The notes: generated from the letters alone by a model not told the origin. A stretch of 64,000 nt of DNA from Holothuria scabra (GCA_037179385.1 CM074195.1:26062087-26126086), one strand, 5' to 3'. Counted from the first letter of the stretch, positions 1 to 11,752 are shown. Numbers and translations are program-made.

Positions 1-2
1 AC

Positions 3-623
3 GACGGCGATTCGGAACCGGCGACTCAAGGTCCACCCGTCAATCCTCCTGGTGATAGACCTTTCGGGGGAGCTGTTTTTGTGAGATGGGGAAGGACCGA
101 ATGTCCGTCAACTTCACGTTTACTATACAACGGCAGAGTAGGCGGTGCTCATTATACACATAAAGGTAGCGGTGCCAATTACCTTTGTTTACCCGATGAA
201 CCCATCTACGATGAGCCCCAGGAAGGAACAAGTGGTCAAAACCGAGCCTTGGTCTATGCGGCGGAGTACGAAATGAACACGTTTGCCAAGTGGAACCATC
301 TTCACGACAGAAATGTCCCATGCGCTGTTTGCTGGGCTCATTCTCGACCATCGCTTGTAGTTGTTCCCGCTAGAAACGTGTGTCCTGGATCAGGCTGGAC
401 CAAAGAATTCTCAGGATACCTAGTAGCTGAATTTTATAATCACCGACGATCAGAATTTGTTTGCATGGACAGAGACCCTGAGGTAATCCCAAGTTCAGCA
501 CATAACGCAAATGGTCCTCTCTTTTACGTTGCCGAAGGTCGATGTGGTGCCAGCGGTAGCGGCTTGAGATGTGGTCCTTACATAGATGGACACGAATTGA
601 CCTGTGCAGTTTGCACGCGTTAG
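3..623 (+). CDS. Short-chain collagen C4-like protein, C-terminal part (5' end outside window)
   Basis: The frame is already open at the window edge. It starts in an acidic Asp/Gly/Pro/Thr linker, runs into a Cys-rich globular domain of about 180 residues, and stops with TAG at 621-623. The globular domain begins GGAVFVRWG and ends TCAVCTR. It aligns without gaps to the C-terminal domain of the complete paralogue at 10276-11274, at about 84 percent residue identity by eye, with the cysteines conserved. In sponge-type short-chain collagen C4 proteins this domain follows a brief Gly-X-Y stretch, so the missing upstream part should carry a signal peptide and triple helix. The role is probably secreted extracellular matrix, by family inference. 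The first ATG in frame, at 81, is internal and not the true start. There are no frameshifts, so this looks like a functional gene end rather than a pseudogene. Confidence 0.85.
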   Translation, partial: DGDSEPATQGPPVNPPGDRPFGGAVFVRWGRTECPSTSRLLYNGRVGGAHYTHKGSGANYLCLPDEPIYDEPQEGTSGQNRALVYAAEYEMNTFAKWNHLHDRNVPCAVCWAHSRPSLVVVPARNVCPGSGWTKEFSGYLVAEFYNHRRSEFVCMDRDPEVIPSSAHNANGPLFYVAEGRCGASGSGLRCGPYIDGHELTCAVCTR

Positions 624-1288
624 AGAAATGAACACACTGCAACAGTTGATTATGGTATGTGGGCATTTAGAATTTCTAATAACTTCAAGTCTGAGTAATT
701 GTTGGTCATTATTCGTTTCTCTACCAAGCTTTAAGGTAAACTTCTCTTGCTAAACTTGCTAAGCTTAAAGCAATGTGTAAGCGTTCATTTACCCCAAAAC
801 AGATTTTTAAAACATCATTCGGATGTTACACGTTAGAAAAGTTTAATTTCAAATTCACACTTGACAGCTGCAGCTACATATGTTGCTAACTTTACAAACG
901 TTTGAAAAAAGTGACGAATCTACACATGAAACTCAAATGCTCAGTAAGTTTTGCAAATTTGTGACCACGATTGTGGCTCTACAATCGGAGGATTGTGTCC
1001 ATGGATGGGGTTATGGACACATCGTTCGTACTTAGTATGTCATGAATGATGTCTGTTACACTAAAGAAACGTCAAGAGCGTCCAAGTGTTCTAAAATTTG
1101 GTGGAAGACATTTATAATAATATTTTTGTTGCAATGTGCACGTATATATTTTCTTATTAACCTGTCATCTATTGTTTGCTAAGACGTAAGCGATTTCATT
1201 TGTCTGTTTGTAGAAGTTTCAACCTTAGCCCATCAAAGAAATGTGCTCCTAAGATTGCAACATATCGTATTATTAATCCAATAATTCC
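624..1288. other. 3' flank of the first collagen-like gene
   Basis: AT-rich non-coding sequence after the stop codon, presumably containing the 3' UTR. I see no canonical AATAAA and no other gene or repeat that I can name. Confidence 0.4.
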
Positions 1289-2810
1289 ACAGGTAGGCGT
1301 AGGAAGCCGGGAGGGGGGAGGTAATGGGGCGCAGCCCCCTGTGAAAAATGAGGGGGGCGGACGCATGCTTCCGTCCTCCAATTTCACGGGTTTGAAAACC
1401 ACTTTTTTGTTTTATGAAATCTCAAAAAAAAAACAGCAAAGTTTTCGGCGCGCTTCGCGCGCTGCAAAATGCATTATAAAATGTATTGCTCTTAAATCAT
1501 TTTGATAGACTTTTTTGAGCTCTGGGAATGACAAAATCGGATCTGTACCATATGTGATACCATGTGCACATCCTCAAGAGACACCGGCAGCTATATTGCT
1601 ATTTTTGTAAATTGTCTTTCATAGGGTTACAAATTTTCTCCACTGAGAGCTCTTGATTTTCAAATATTTTGTCTTATAAGGACAACAAAATTTGGGAAAC
1701 TTTTGAAATGTCATCGGAGTGTGTCAGTTCGTAGGCCTTAGATAACATTATGTTGCAAACAACGAAGCAGTCGTCGTGCAATCATCCTCATATTTGCCAC
1801 TAATATGTGAAGAAAGTGCAGCGTCTTCATTAATTCCCCAACTCTTTAAACTTCGTTACAGAAAACCCAGAATCCAAAGTTTTCTGCAGTAAAAGCTCCA
1901 TATCTACATGTACTTGTTTAAAAGGGGCAAAAGTTTAGAGTGTGCCATAGTACGTCCCTGACACAGAAGTGTTCACACTTGAAGGAAAAATCGGAAAAAC
2001 TTAACTACTACTTACAAGCCCGAAATATGCAATTTTTGGCTGTCTGAGAGATGGCGATTTTTCCAAATTTTCTGTACGCTCCGCACAGACTCATGATAGT
2101 CTTTCGAGCTAGACTTCATATTCCAGGCAGGGGACCATTGGCCAACCGTACCCAAATGTTCATACACAACTTTCATCAGACACCTTTTAACCCCCTCTGT
2201 GTAGATGGATTTTTTAGTTATTGAAGTGAAAAACGTTATCAGTGTTCTACGTCACAGAGCAGTAACGTAGCCACAGAAGGCAGGGCGCGATTGCCCCGTG
2301 GCTCGAAAAAGTGAAAAATTGATAAATTTGCCATTTGAGACACCAGTCAAATACAGTTCGACTTTCCCAATTTTTCCGCCATAAAATTCCGATTACTCCC
2401 CAATGAAAGCTCCATATTTGTAATTATTAGTTTTAAAAAGGCAAATTTTTCCGCGCGCCTTGCGCGTCCGAAATTACATCTGTCAATGCACTAAGTGGTC
2501 GCTCGGCATAAAGCAGTCAGTGGTAAACTTTTCCCAGCCGCTGCAGTGCCGTTTACCTCAAATTTTCTTCCATGTAGGCTTTTAATTTTTGAAAATTTTT
2601 CCTAACAATGGCAACAAAGTTTCGGGAGCTCCTTTCAGTAGGGTGAGGTGTATGGGTCAAAATTGCCCCCCCCCCCCCTTCCCTTCTTCCCCTCACTTTC
2701 ACTTTGCTTCCTACGTCCCTAATTGCACTCTTGGAAATCCAAAATCATGCAATCCGCTTTCAATAGATGTCGAAATATGTCTTGGTTTCAATATTTGAAG
2801 GTCCTTACAT
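1289..2810 (+). mobile_element. Dispersed G-tract/GCGCGC repeat family, copy 1 (composite)
   Basis: This non-coding block shares segments with other places in the window. 1610-1735 and 2030-2250 match the reverse complement of 49320-49690. 1720-1950 matches 23330-23520. 2262-2470 matches the family start at 22922. It holds the family hallmarks: a G-run near the start (about 1312), short GC palindromes (about 1448 and 2452) in AT-rich DNA, the phrase 'aagctccatat', and a C-run near 2667. The start at 2262 is a degraded form of the family end CAGTGGCGTAGCTACAGG. There is no transposase, so it is non-autonomous. The block may be two overlapping copies, and its outer limits are approximate. Confidence 0.55.
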
Positions 2811-3242
2811 TAAAAACTGTGCAACATTTTGAGCAAGATTGTAAGAGAGTTACTCCAAACATTTTTCAAAAGGTTCAATGAGGGGTCTTCTTTCATGCAA
2901 TGGATTTCAAAATAAATTGTACAAAGGAAGAACAGTTCTGTTTACAGTGTAGTTTTAAGATTTTGAGTTTGTTCGTTCGAAGTCATCATTTGTCCTCTGC
3001 GGTTTTTCTTTTCTTTTCTTTCTTCGTGTGGATGTTTGATCGTATATATATATATTTTTTATTAATATTGGGCACACAACAGTTTTGCTTGTAACTGCAA
3101 ACATACTTCTTTGCCCTTCGTGCTCAGTCATACCTGAAAACAGCAAACGGTGTGACGAAAGCAGCCTGCGGTAGCTACTTTTTTCAGACATTCAGATATC
3201 GACACCACGTTATTCTGAAATTTCTGATGCAAAAAATGTTCA

Positions 3243-3443
3243 CTTGAAACTAAGATTCTGTTAGGAAGACTATCTACGCGGAACTCCACCACTACTTGTG
3301 GCGGAGCGGACAGAAAATTTTGATAAATCTGACCCTTGAGACAGTCAAAAATGTCATTTCCCAGGCCCCTCTGTCCGCTCTGTGTCAACTAGTGGTAGAG
3401 CTCCGCGTAGATAATCTTCTTGGCAGAATTTTAGTCCAGTTCA
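3243..3443. repeat. Inverted repeat (hairpin/foldback element)
   Basis: The left arm, about 3245-3315, and the right arm, about 3368-3440, are imperfect reverse complements. Both contain ATCTACGCGGA and a match to GAGCGGACAG, separated by a spacer of about 50 bases. The arms are about 80 percent identical over the core. It has no coding potential. It could be a MITE or foldback element; I cannot see a clear target duplication. Confidence 0.6.
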
Positions 3444-4830
3444 ATAATGAACTGAGCTAATCGGTATCTCAAAAGTGCGTTTGAATCAGAGAAAAATCAC
3501 ACATTTTTCTCACCAGAATTAAGACAATTAAACATGGCAAATGCCATTTCCAGCCATCGGTGAGGTCTTACACTCCAAAACTTTCTTTGTACACTCCTAG
3601 CCAACTAATGGTGGCGCTACGCTTAGATGGTAAATTCCAGCCACCCTACAAAAGTATCCCGCCCGCCCATATCCCCCCCCCCCCGAAAAACCATATCGAT
3701 TCTCCAAAAAGTCCCACCTTATCATGTGTGTTGGGGATAAGATTAAGTCAAGATCAGTTAAAAGATTGTTCACTTTGGGTATTTTTAATGTTTTTCAGAA
3801 ATGGTATACGGTAGATCCTGAGTATACCCCAACGTGTGTTCGATCACAAATATCTGTGCCCTCTATCTGCAGTGTACAGGTCTCTGTCTTGACCCAAGAG
3901 TTTCGCCATAGGTACTTGCAGGTTTAAAGTACCTTAACACCTGAGGCTCAGTCCTATTTTGTGTATTTTCCCTTTTTACCTACTTTTAGAAATCTAGCGA
4001 CCAACGAAGCCCGTTTTAAGAAAACATATCTGGAGTTGAGAAGAATACCAAATTTAACGCAAAGGCTACCTGCGTACACTTAAAAATACTTTTTGATGTT
4101 TCATCTTTTCTCTTGAACTAAATTCTTGGGTTGGACTTACTTTGAGGTTCAAATTGATGTTGGATTCATAATTTGTGTGTAGGTGCATGTTTTGTTTGGA
4201 AAGACAATTTTTTAGTGGAGGTCGCTCGTTATCTCGGGTCAACTTTAAAAAATACTTACGCGATAAATCAAGGTAGAATACTCGAATGGCTTTCACTTAT
4301 TCATGCGGATTGACCATCATTGGAAACGTCCATATGTTTCTGGTGGAAGTCGAAGATATTCTGGGATCACAGCTGCTCAAACTTTCCAAAAAGATTGTTT
4401 ACATGGTTAACAAAGTTGAGAAAGTTGGACAGCTTTTGTCCAAAGGATGTGGGTATATATGGTAGAGCATGACTGCAATTATTTCTGTGGTTAAAGGTAA
4501 TCTGGGGTGACCAAGGATTAACCATTTCTTGTTGAAAACGTTATCAACACGGCTTCCAGGGAAGAGAGGTCGGGTGGATTTCACTAGTAATATATAGATA
4601 CGTTATGGCAAGGTTTCATCCTTATTACAAAGAAAAATCACAATCAAGTAACACAAAACGATTTTTCCAATATATTTATCTCAAAATAAGTTAGTTCAGA
4701 TTAGGTTAGTTGGAGTTTTACTTCCCAATATTTTTATGAAACAATATTCAACAAAGGTATTATACACCACGTAATTATTCATGAAAGACACACACACATA
4801 CAAAACGCAACTCTTTGCCATCTGGTCTTA
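3444..4830. other. Intergenic, little recognisable
   Basis: No gene. A C-run lies near 3668-3684. A short stretch near 4697-4728 resembles the inverted 3' tail of the SINE family described at 24661-24890, but it is too short to be sure. Confidence 0.3.
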
Positions 4831-4861
4831 CTAATGCTGCTGCTGCTGCTGCGGCTGCGGC

Positions 4862-4902
<41 letters not shown>

Positions 4903-4940
4903 ACGATGACGATAACGATGATGATAATAATAATAATCAG
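4831..4940. repeat. Compound trinucleotide microsatellite (GCT)n(GAT)n(AAT)n
   Basis: A run of GCT/GCG triplets passes into GAT/GAC triplets and then AAT triplets. It produces an apparent poly-Ala/poly-Asp/poly-Asn reading frame on the plus strand, which I treat as an artefact of the repeat. It lies about 100 bases before the 5' end of the transposon starting at 5047. Confidence 0.9.
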
Positions 4941-5058
4941 GCCTTGAAGGGCAGTTGTTTTGCGAAGTTAAGCGACCACAAATGTGGGAGAAGCCGTTGG
5001 CTTATGAATTACAACTTCACGTCGGGTGGCAACCAATTCAACAATGCCCAGGGTTAAA

Positions 5059-5425
5059 TTCCATTTGAAACCATTCGCGAATGGTCTGAATGGTTCCGAA
5101 TGGTATTTTTCACACTGTATTTTTGGACAGTTCTGAATGGTCCTGAATGGTCCCGAATGGTTCCATTTGCAAATGGTCTGCGAATGGTCTGGTACGCAAA
5201 TGGTTTTTAACTGGTCCCAAATGGTGTTGAATGGTACGATTTGCGAATGGTCTTCAAATGGTCTGGTGTGCAAATGGTCTTTAAATGGAACAACTGGTCC
5301 CAAATGGTGTTGAATGGTACCATTTGCAAATGGTCTTCAAATGGTATGGCATGCAAATGGTTTTTGAATGTAATGACTAGAACCATTCACAAATGGTTTG
5401 TGAATGGTTCATCATGTTATGCATC
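5059..5425. repeat. Left subterminal array of AATGGT/AAATGG motifs
   Basis: More than twenty near-hexamers based on AATGGT occur at irregular spacing. Longer sub-repeats such as CCCAAATGGTGTTGAATGGTA occur twice. The array forms the subterminal part of the transposon beginning at 5047. Confidence 0.85.
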
Positions 5426-7321
5426 TCAACAGTTTCAAATAATTTAAACAGGAAACCACCCACAAATGATCTGCAATGGTTTCTATGTGCAAGTTTGAGA
5501 TGGAAAATACTGTACAGTTGCTGTAAAACCAAAATTAATTAAAACAATATAAGAATTTAACTATAGTAGCAACAGAGTGTACATTTATTATCCCCTGATG
5601 GCATTCTGTTAAGCTTACAGTAATAATGGATTGCACATCATGCAGAGCTGGCAAACCCAGTTGAAGGATATTACATGTAATGGGTGAGATCTGATACTTT
5701 CAAGGTAAATGAAGAACAACATAAATAGTCCATATGAGTACAACTTCACTCAAATTCAAAAGTCAATTGATACTTGGCAAGTTTGTTACAAACTTAAAGG
5801 CATGTAAAAACAGTTCATGGTGTCCAAAATCATGTAATACGCACTCATATGCAAACACAATATAGACAAAAAATATAGCTCGTTGTAATTCAAATGTAGG
5901 GTACACCTTTCAGTAAACCGATGGAATAAAAAAATCACACTGTAGGTTTTCTTTCCAAGGAAGAAAAAGTAGAAAAATTATCGACGAGAATGTTTTGTCC
6001 ATATGAGTAAAAAAAAAAACTAACTTCTGACTTTCCAATTAAAATCAAAGTTCGGTCAAAATATTGAAATGGTCCACCAAGTAATTTATACTGTAACTTT
6101 AAGCACCAGTTATTTCACATTTGCAGTTAAAATAATAGGGATTTCCATGGTAAAATGCATTTCATGAAAAATCATAGAGTAGGCTTCAGTCTTCTCATAT
6201 TTCCCAAATAAAACAAACTTTGGTAACTGTTTGGTCCATGAAAAATTATTCTCATGGTTATCCAAGTTGAAAAGTAAGATGTTTTAACACAATTAAATGC
6301 CTTTAGAGGTTGCACACAGGGCACATGAAAGGTCCACGAAGGGGAAAATTTATTTTGTTTCCAAATCCAATGGCTGTATTCTTCGTCCGATCCTCCCATT
6401 TACTCCTGAGTAAAGGAAATATTCCACACCAAGGCAAGGATTCAACACTTCTTAATTACATCATCCTGACAGTTTAAACAAGACTGTTCAATTTATCACA
6501 TTACAATAAATGAGGCACAAAAACTAGGACACCAGCATTTCCTTTGTAAATTGGTACTGGTCCGTAGCCATCTGTAGCAAATATCTTTTTGAGTGTTGTG
6601 GTCAATTCAAAGATGCCTCTCATAAGTTGTCCTGTAACTGCTTTACAGTATTTACTTCAACACTTTTCTGTAGTTCTCCAACCTCAGGACTCATTCTCAC
6701 TCCACAGCAAGAACATCAAAAGGTACAGTAGCCTGCATGTCATGGATATTTTATAATTCAACAATCAGGACTGCTCATATTAAGTGAAAACGAAAACAGG
6801 CTTTGTAGTTTCAAACAAGAAAATCGCTACTCAAAAGGAAGCAGGCCATAAAAGGTTACCAGTACATTGGTGTCACAGTTCAATAGCAGGATAACTTGTT
6901 CAGTCCATGGCTCCATGTATGCAGTACAATTTCCTCACTCACTTAAATGATTATGCTTGACTCTGCTACATGGTACACAGCAGTCCAGACATCAATGAAA
7001 AGTATTTAAGACACTGAAAAATAACTCCATCAGCTGTGCAGGACAAGCAGGAGACAGTTTCACTATGATGTCGTTCTGTTTGGGAAATGAAAAATAGAAT
7101 TTTAAAAGTATATAAAACGTTGTATAACAAAATTGGTTTTAAAGGGTAAAATCTTCTTGATAAAAGAAAACTTAAGCTTTTAAGGTCAAGACCACCCCCC
7201 CCCCCCCCCATTTATTTAAAAGCAACAGCTAAGCATCACAATTTTGTTCTTATCTTCAAAGTATCTTTCATCATACTTTTAGACTTCAATATTGCATATT
7301 CTGGGTAAATCAAACAGTAAA

Positions 7322-7425
7322 TTTCACATTTGAAGAGAAATAATGTTGTCACATAACTCTAAACAGGCAATCATGGAACAAGACAGTCTAGTACACTACT
7401 TCAAGTTGGGGTGACTGCTTTTGTT
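7322..7425 (+). repeat. Dispersed repeat family H, copy 1
   Basis: Matches 39200-39310 and 58830-58960. Shared phrases are GTCACATGACTCT-like and ACTACTTCAAGTTGGGG-like. It is non-coding. Confidence 0.5.
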
Positions 7426-9087
7426 TTTTTAAAGATGGTGTCTCTGTTTGTTCGGGACTGTGGTATAGACCTAGGCCTGCAGTCAGATTTTGCTAGAGGC
7501 CATATATGGAGACTTAGGTGAATTCAAAAACTAATTATTTATCATATGCACACAAATAAATATAGGCCTAGGCCTGCAACAAATTGTGTACCTGTTTATT
7601 ATTTAGGCCCGATGCTACAGAACTTTACTTACAGATAAAGATGGAATCATGCAAAAAGCAATTCCTTTTCCATCCTGTTATTTTTGCCCAGTAAAACGGT
7701 CTGCTTCATAAATTAACGTTAGTCTCTGTATACTACCACAGTACTAAGTTAGTGCTACGAATTGTCTTGTGGAACCGCTACTAGTACTAGGGCCTGTAAA
7801 CATTAGGCCTTACTGTTAGCACAGCAGCACCCATTAATTGATGCAGTCTTTGGCTCTTAATTTTCACTAACATTTGTTCATTGCTTATTGGTCTCTCTGA
7901 TGCAATAGTTTAAAAACATATTCCTTTACTTACTGTGCTTCAGCATATCATGAAAGTCCTCTAAGGAAAGCAGTCTTGCCCTTTCACTTCACGTTTCTTG
8001 AATTCATGACACCTGCACACCACTGCATAGCACTCTCTGTAGTGTAAGTACAATAGCTTTTGTATACGTACAAGCTGTGCCCGCGCCTATTTTGCTACAT
8101 TGTACTATACTGTACATGTGATGTACACATGGGTGTACAGCATATGTGAGCTTTGTATGGTACAGTGCTGTATCATGCATTGTGTGCATGCCAAACTATT
8201 ACGTAATAGCTCCATTCAAACAAGCATTGTATTGTGCTTTGATCCTGTCCAGTGTCACGGTTATCATAAGGATGAGCAACTTCAAAGGCAACAAAGATTT
8301 GCATCAGCACGATGGGGTGGGGAGGGGGATTGGAATTGTGTATGGAGAAAATGGAGAGAAGAAATGAGTACAATAATTGAGGAGGTTGTGCCCCTGGACT
8401 GTAGATGATACCAAGCTGCAAAGCTACAACTACAAAATTTCAAAGTGTTGTTGGGGTATACAAGGATATCAAGTACAGGCTAAGTGCCAGAAAGTGGAGT
8501 GGGGAAGGGAGTCAAGAGGTCTCGGGCGTGGGTCGGGTATTGGAATGGCAAGAAGAATTTCCTATTCCAGCCGATATCCGTGCTGTGCATTACAGTATCT
8601 CTGTGTATCCTTTCCAAGGTAGGGGAGGGGGTTATACTGTTAGGGAAAACTGAAGCTAAAATTTTCAGGGAAATCCAGGGGTGCGGTTGTTGCATACTCG
8701 AGTTGCTATGGACGGCTTTACTGTAACCCCCAATTCATTTGAGCCCCACAAAATTTGATAAGTGTGCCCCGCCCCCTCCAAAATTCCTATAAATAAAATG
8801 TGCCTGGGAAAATGATCAGGGAAATATTCAGGCTGAGAAGAATCTAAACTGGTTTAGGTTAATACAAAGTTTCTTACTTTCCTGTCTACACCTTCAATTG
8901 TACCTGTGTACAAATTGTGAGAGATGTATCAAATCCAGTTGGTTATAACTTATTTGTTTCATTGAGCTTTACATATCCTTTCAAATGAATTTGCAACAGG
9001 TTGGCTTACACCAACAGACAACTTGACCATTTGCATCATGTACATGCATGTTGAACTGGACATGTTCCATTGATGTACATAATATAT

Positions 9088-9305
9088 ACCATTCACTGAA
9101 TGGTTTCCAGTTTGAACCATTTGGAACCATTTGCGAACACCAAAACCATTCGCGAACCATTTGCATTCCATTCAGGTATGCGATCAGAAAACCATTCAGA
9201 TGTACATTTCCATTCATATACCATTTGAAATCCATTTGAGACCATTCTGGTTCATTCGGAACCATTTGGAACCATTCAACTTTTCCAAATGGTTTCGAAT
9301 GGAAT
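9088..9305. repeat. Right subterminal array of ACCATT motifs
   Basis: Mostly the reverse-complement motif of the left array (ACCATT/CCATTTG), ending in the right terminal inverted repeat. It pairs with the array at 5059-5425. Confidence 0.85.
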
Positions 9306-9404
9306 TTAACCCTGGGTGTGGATCAAATTTGGTATTTTTTGGAAAGGCCAGTTCAGATTGGAAAACCATAGATTGCTCTTGGATGAAATACCCACCTTAC
9401 TTTG

Positions 9405-9665
9405 ACCAGGCCATTACTGGGATCCATCCCCTTAAATCTTTTAATTTTTTTTCTTACCTGTTCCATTATTGGTTGTTCACTAAAGTGTATCTAAATTTTC
9501 TCAACCTCACTGAATATGAGGATTTGAAATTCACCTAGACAATAAATGAAGACGATTAAAGGCTGATGGACGCCACTAATGGCTGCATACAGTCACTAAA
9601 AACAAGCGCTAATCGGATTCGTTTATAGCGTATCTGGATTTGGTCTTTAGTGACAAATAATACTC
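9405..9665 (+). repeat. Dispersed repeat family E, copy 1
   Basis: Matches the reverse complement of 20745-20965. Shared stretches are CTGAATATGAGGATTTGAAA, ACAATAAATGAAGACGATTA and ACAAGCGCTAATCGGATTCG. Within the copy, GATCCATCCCCTTAAATC and GATTAAAGGCTGATGGAC form partial inverted repeats, suggesting a MITE-like element. It is non-coding. Confidence 0.6.
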
Positions 9666-10275
9666 CAGATTCTTTGTAAAATTAGATTTCGGGTTGCCAG
9701 ATCGATAAGTGGCTTGTTAATGATAATGGTTGAAAATATGCAAAAAGCTTAACATGCGCTACTTAGAGAGTGGCATCACCTTAGCTTGACTTTGGGCCGA
9801 CAAGGTTGACTCGACTAGATATGAAATGATAAAATTTGTATTCACGAATCCACAATCTCTTCTTATCGAAGCTCTGAAGTGACATCAAGCTTTCACTTTC
9901 ATAAACTCGTTTATATCGCGACCAGCAATACCATTGAAGCATTTGTAACCTTATCCACGTTGGCCACAGAGCACACTTACAACCTGATTATACCTTTCAT
10001 ATCTTTAATTTCGTCTCATATACATCATTGTCTTCCCAGTGGAACGAGGTCTCTATTCTGTCTCGTTCGGAAGTGTGTGCGCTGATCTTTCAAAAATATC
10101 TTGCAGCACCATATGCATGTCATAAGATTTGACTGAATAAGGTTTGGATGACAACTCATGTAACTTGGATTCATTTTGTCAGGAAACGAATTTCCAAACT
10201 ACAAAGGCTGAAAATTCAGGGCGAACCGTACATACTCCGCATTGAACGTTTAATAAAGATCGCCACCAAAAAATC
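9666..10275. other. 5' flank of the complete collagen-like gene
   Basis: This non-coding stretch probably contains the promoter and 5' UTR. A possible splice acceptor (AAAATTCAG) lies near 10218, and the start codon context is AAAAATCATGA. I cannot identify a TATA box with confidence. Confidence 0.3.
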
Positions 10276-11274
10276 ATGACTTCGCTGGTATTTTTCATTG
10301 TTACTCTAGGAGCAATGTGTCACCTCTATATGGGAGAGGTGGCGGCAGAAAATGATTTTGCTGACAAGGAAACCCTTAAAAGAGATCTATACCGTGAAAT
10401 CGATGAGTTGAAGAATGTTCTCCTTGAGTTGCAACGAAAGAGTGCTTTACAAAGCGCAAAACCATCGGCCCGTTCACGTCGTTCTAATGGGGAAACCACC
10501 AATGATTTAGACCCCCAAACTCGGTCTTGTGGTCCTCCTGGATCAGTTGGTCCTCCGGGTCCAGCTGGGCCACCTGGACTGCCGGGTAGGGATGGACGTG
10601 ATGGAAGGGACGCTTCGTTTTACACTTGTGATAACCACGACAATGACAACGGGGACGGCGGCGATTCGGAGCCCACTACCCCAGAGCCGGACGTAAACCC
10701 ACCAAGTCAATCTGTCGGGGGTGCCGTTTTTGTGAGATGGGGAAAGACAGAGTGTCCGTCAACTTCAAGTTTACTATACAGTGGCAGAGCAGGAGGTGCT
10801 CATTACACACATAAAGGTAGCGGTGCCAACTACCTTTGTTTACCAGATGAACCCATCTACGATGAGCCCCAGACAGGTACAAGTGGTCAAAACCGAGCCT
10901 TGGTCTATGGAGCTGAATACGAAACAAATACGTTTGGCCAGTGGGGCGATCTTCACGACAGTAATGTCCCATGCGCCGTTTGTTGGGCTTCTTCTCGACC
11001 ATCGCTTGTAGTTGTTCCCGCTAGAAACGTGTGTCCTGGTTCAGGGTGGACCAAAGAATTTTCGGGATACCTGGTAGGTGCATACTATAATCACCAACGA
11101 TCAGAATTTGTTTGCATGGATAAAAGTCCCGATGTTGTCCCGAGCTCAGTACATAACTCAAATGGAGCTCTCTTCTACGTCGCCGAAGGTCGATGTGGTT
11201 CCGGAGGCAGCGGCTTGCGATGTGGTCCTTACGTAGATGGATACGAACTGACCTGTGCAGTCTGTACTAAATAG
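10276..11274 (+). CDS. Short-chain collagen C4-like secreted protein, complete (332 residues)
   Basis: One uninterrupted frame runs from ATG to TAG. Domains in order: a hydrophobic signal peptide (about 1-24); a charged, Leu-rich segment (about 30-57) that looks like a short coiled coil and could trimerise the chains; a furin-type site RSRR-S at 66-70; Cys85; nine uninterrupted Gly-X-Y triplets (86-112, from GPPGSV to GRDGRDGRD); Cys118; an acidic Asp/Asn/Gly/Glu linker (119-150); and a Cys-rich globular domain (about 148-332) with at least ten cysteines ending TCAVCTK. Sponge short-chain collagen C4 and its relatives combine a short triple helix with this C-terminal domain. The likely role is a secreted trimeric matrix or cuticle component; this is family inference. 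It is the tandem paralogue of the gene ending at 623. No intron interrupts the coding sequence. Confidence 0.88.
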   Translation: MTSLVFFIVTLGAMCHLYMGEVAAENDFADKETLKRDLYREIDELKNVLLELQRKSALQSAKPSARSRRSNGETTNDLDPQTRSCGPPGSVGPPGPAGPPGLPGRDGRDGRDASFYTCDNHDNDNGDGGDSEPTTPEPDVNPPSQSVGGAVFVRWGKTECPSTSSLLYSGRAGGAHYTHKGSGANYLCLPDEPIYDEPQTGTSGQNRALVYGAEYETNTFGQWGDLHDSNVPCAVCWASSRPSLVVVPARNVCPGSGWTKEFSGYLVGAYYNHQRSEFVCMDKSPDVVPSSVHNSNGALFYVAEGRCGSGGSGLRCGPYVDGYELTCAVCTK

Positions 11275-11752
11275 AGGAAGGAATAGGTCTGCTTGGACAA
11301 TTGATCAATGTAATGTTCAATGTGCTGAATACTGAACTTACTTTGCTTTTACTTTTTTACTTCTTTTTGCGGTGCATGGTTTACTAACTTGAAACGAAAA
11401 TTCAAAAGAAAATTGATTTCTCATAGCGTTCATAACATATTACGGTGATGGCAACATCTAAATAGCTTATGAATTTTGACACATGTCTCTGTCTATTTGA
11501 AATAGCCCTATAGTCGCATTAGTGAATGCAAGCCTTCTATGTTTTTCTAAGTTTGTGTAGGATTTGTTATCTGTCGTCAATATATTAATGCATGCATAAT
11601 GTAGTTATCGATTGAACAACGCACCCTTTTAACCCCAGGCAAGCTCAATCAATGTGCGTTTGGAGCGTGAAACATTTTAGTGCATTGACACATTCTTCCG
11701 TCACGCAATTGAAACAACCTGCCGTAGACTTTGACGCACTCATTTGTTATAG

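Larger units (their letters stand above)
5047..9316. mobile_element. 4.3 kb non-autonomous DNA transposon with terminal inverted repeats
   Basis: The left end reads CCCAGGGTTAAATTCCATT, and the right end at 9285-9316 is its reverse complement. About 28 of the first 30 positions agree. Just inside each end is a dense array of hexamers, AATGGT on the left (to about 5425) and mostly ACCATT on the right (from about 9088), that is, inverted with respect to each other. Terminal repeats plus subterminal motif arrays are typical of cut-and-paste transposons, where such motifs often bind transposase. The 3.6 kb interior has no long reading frame and no transposase motifs. No convincing target duplication is seen. 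The superfamily is not assigned. A copy of another repeat lies inside at about 7322-7425. Confidence 0.75.

Noticed and set aside
4815..5057. Apparent protein with poly-Ala and poly-Asp runs
   Set aside because: It is produced entirely by the trinucleotide microsatellite, with no splice or homology support.
5059..5425. CRISPR-like array
   Set aside because: The repeats are short and irregular, without uniform spacers, and the genome is animal; they are transposon subterminal motifs.
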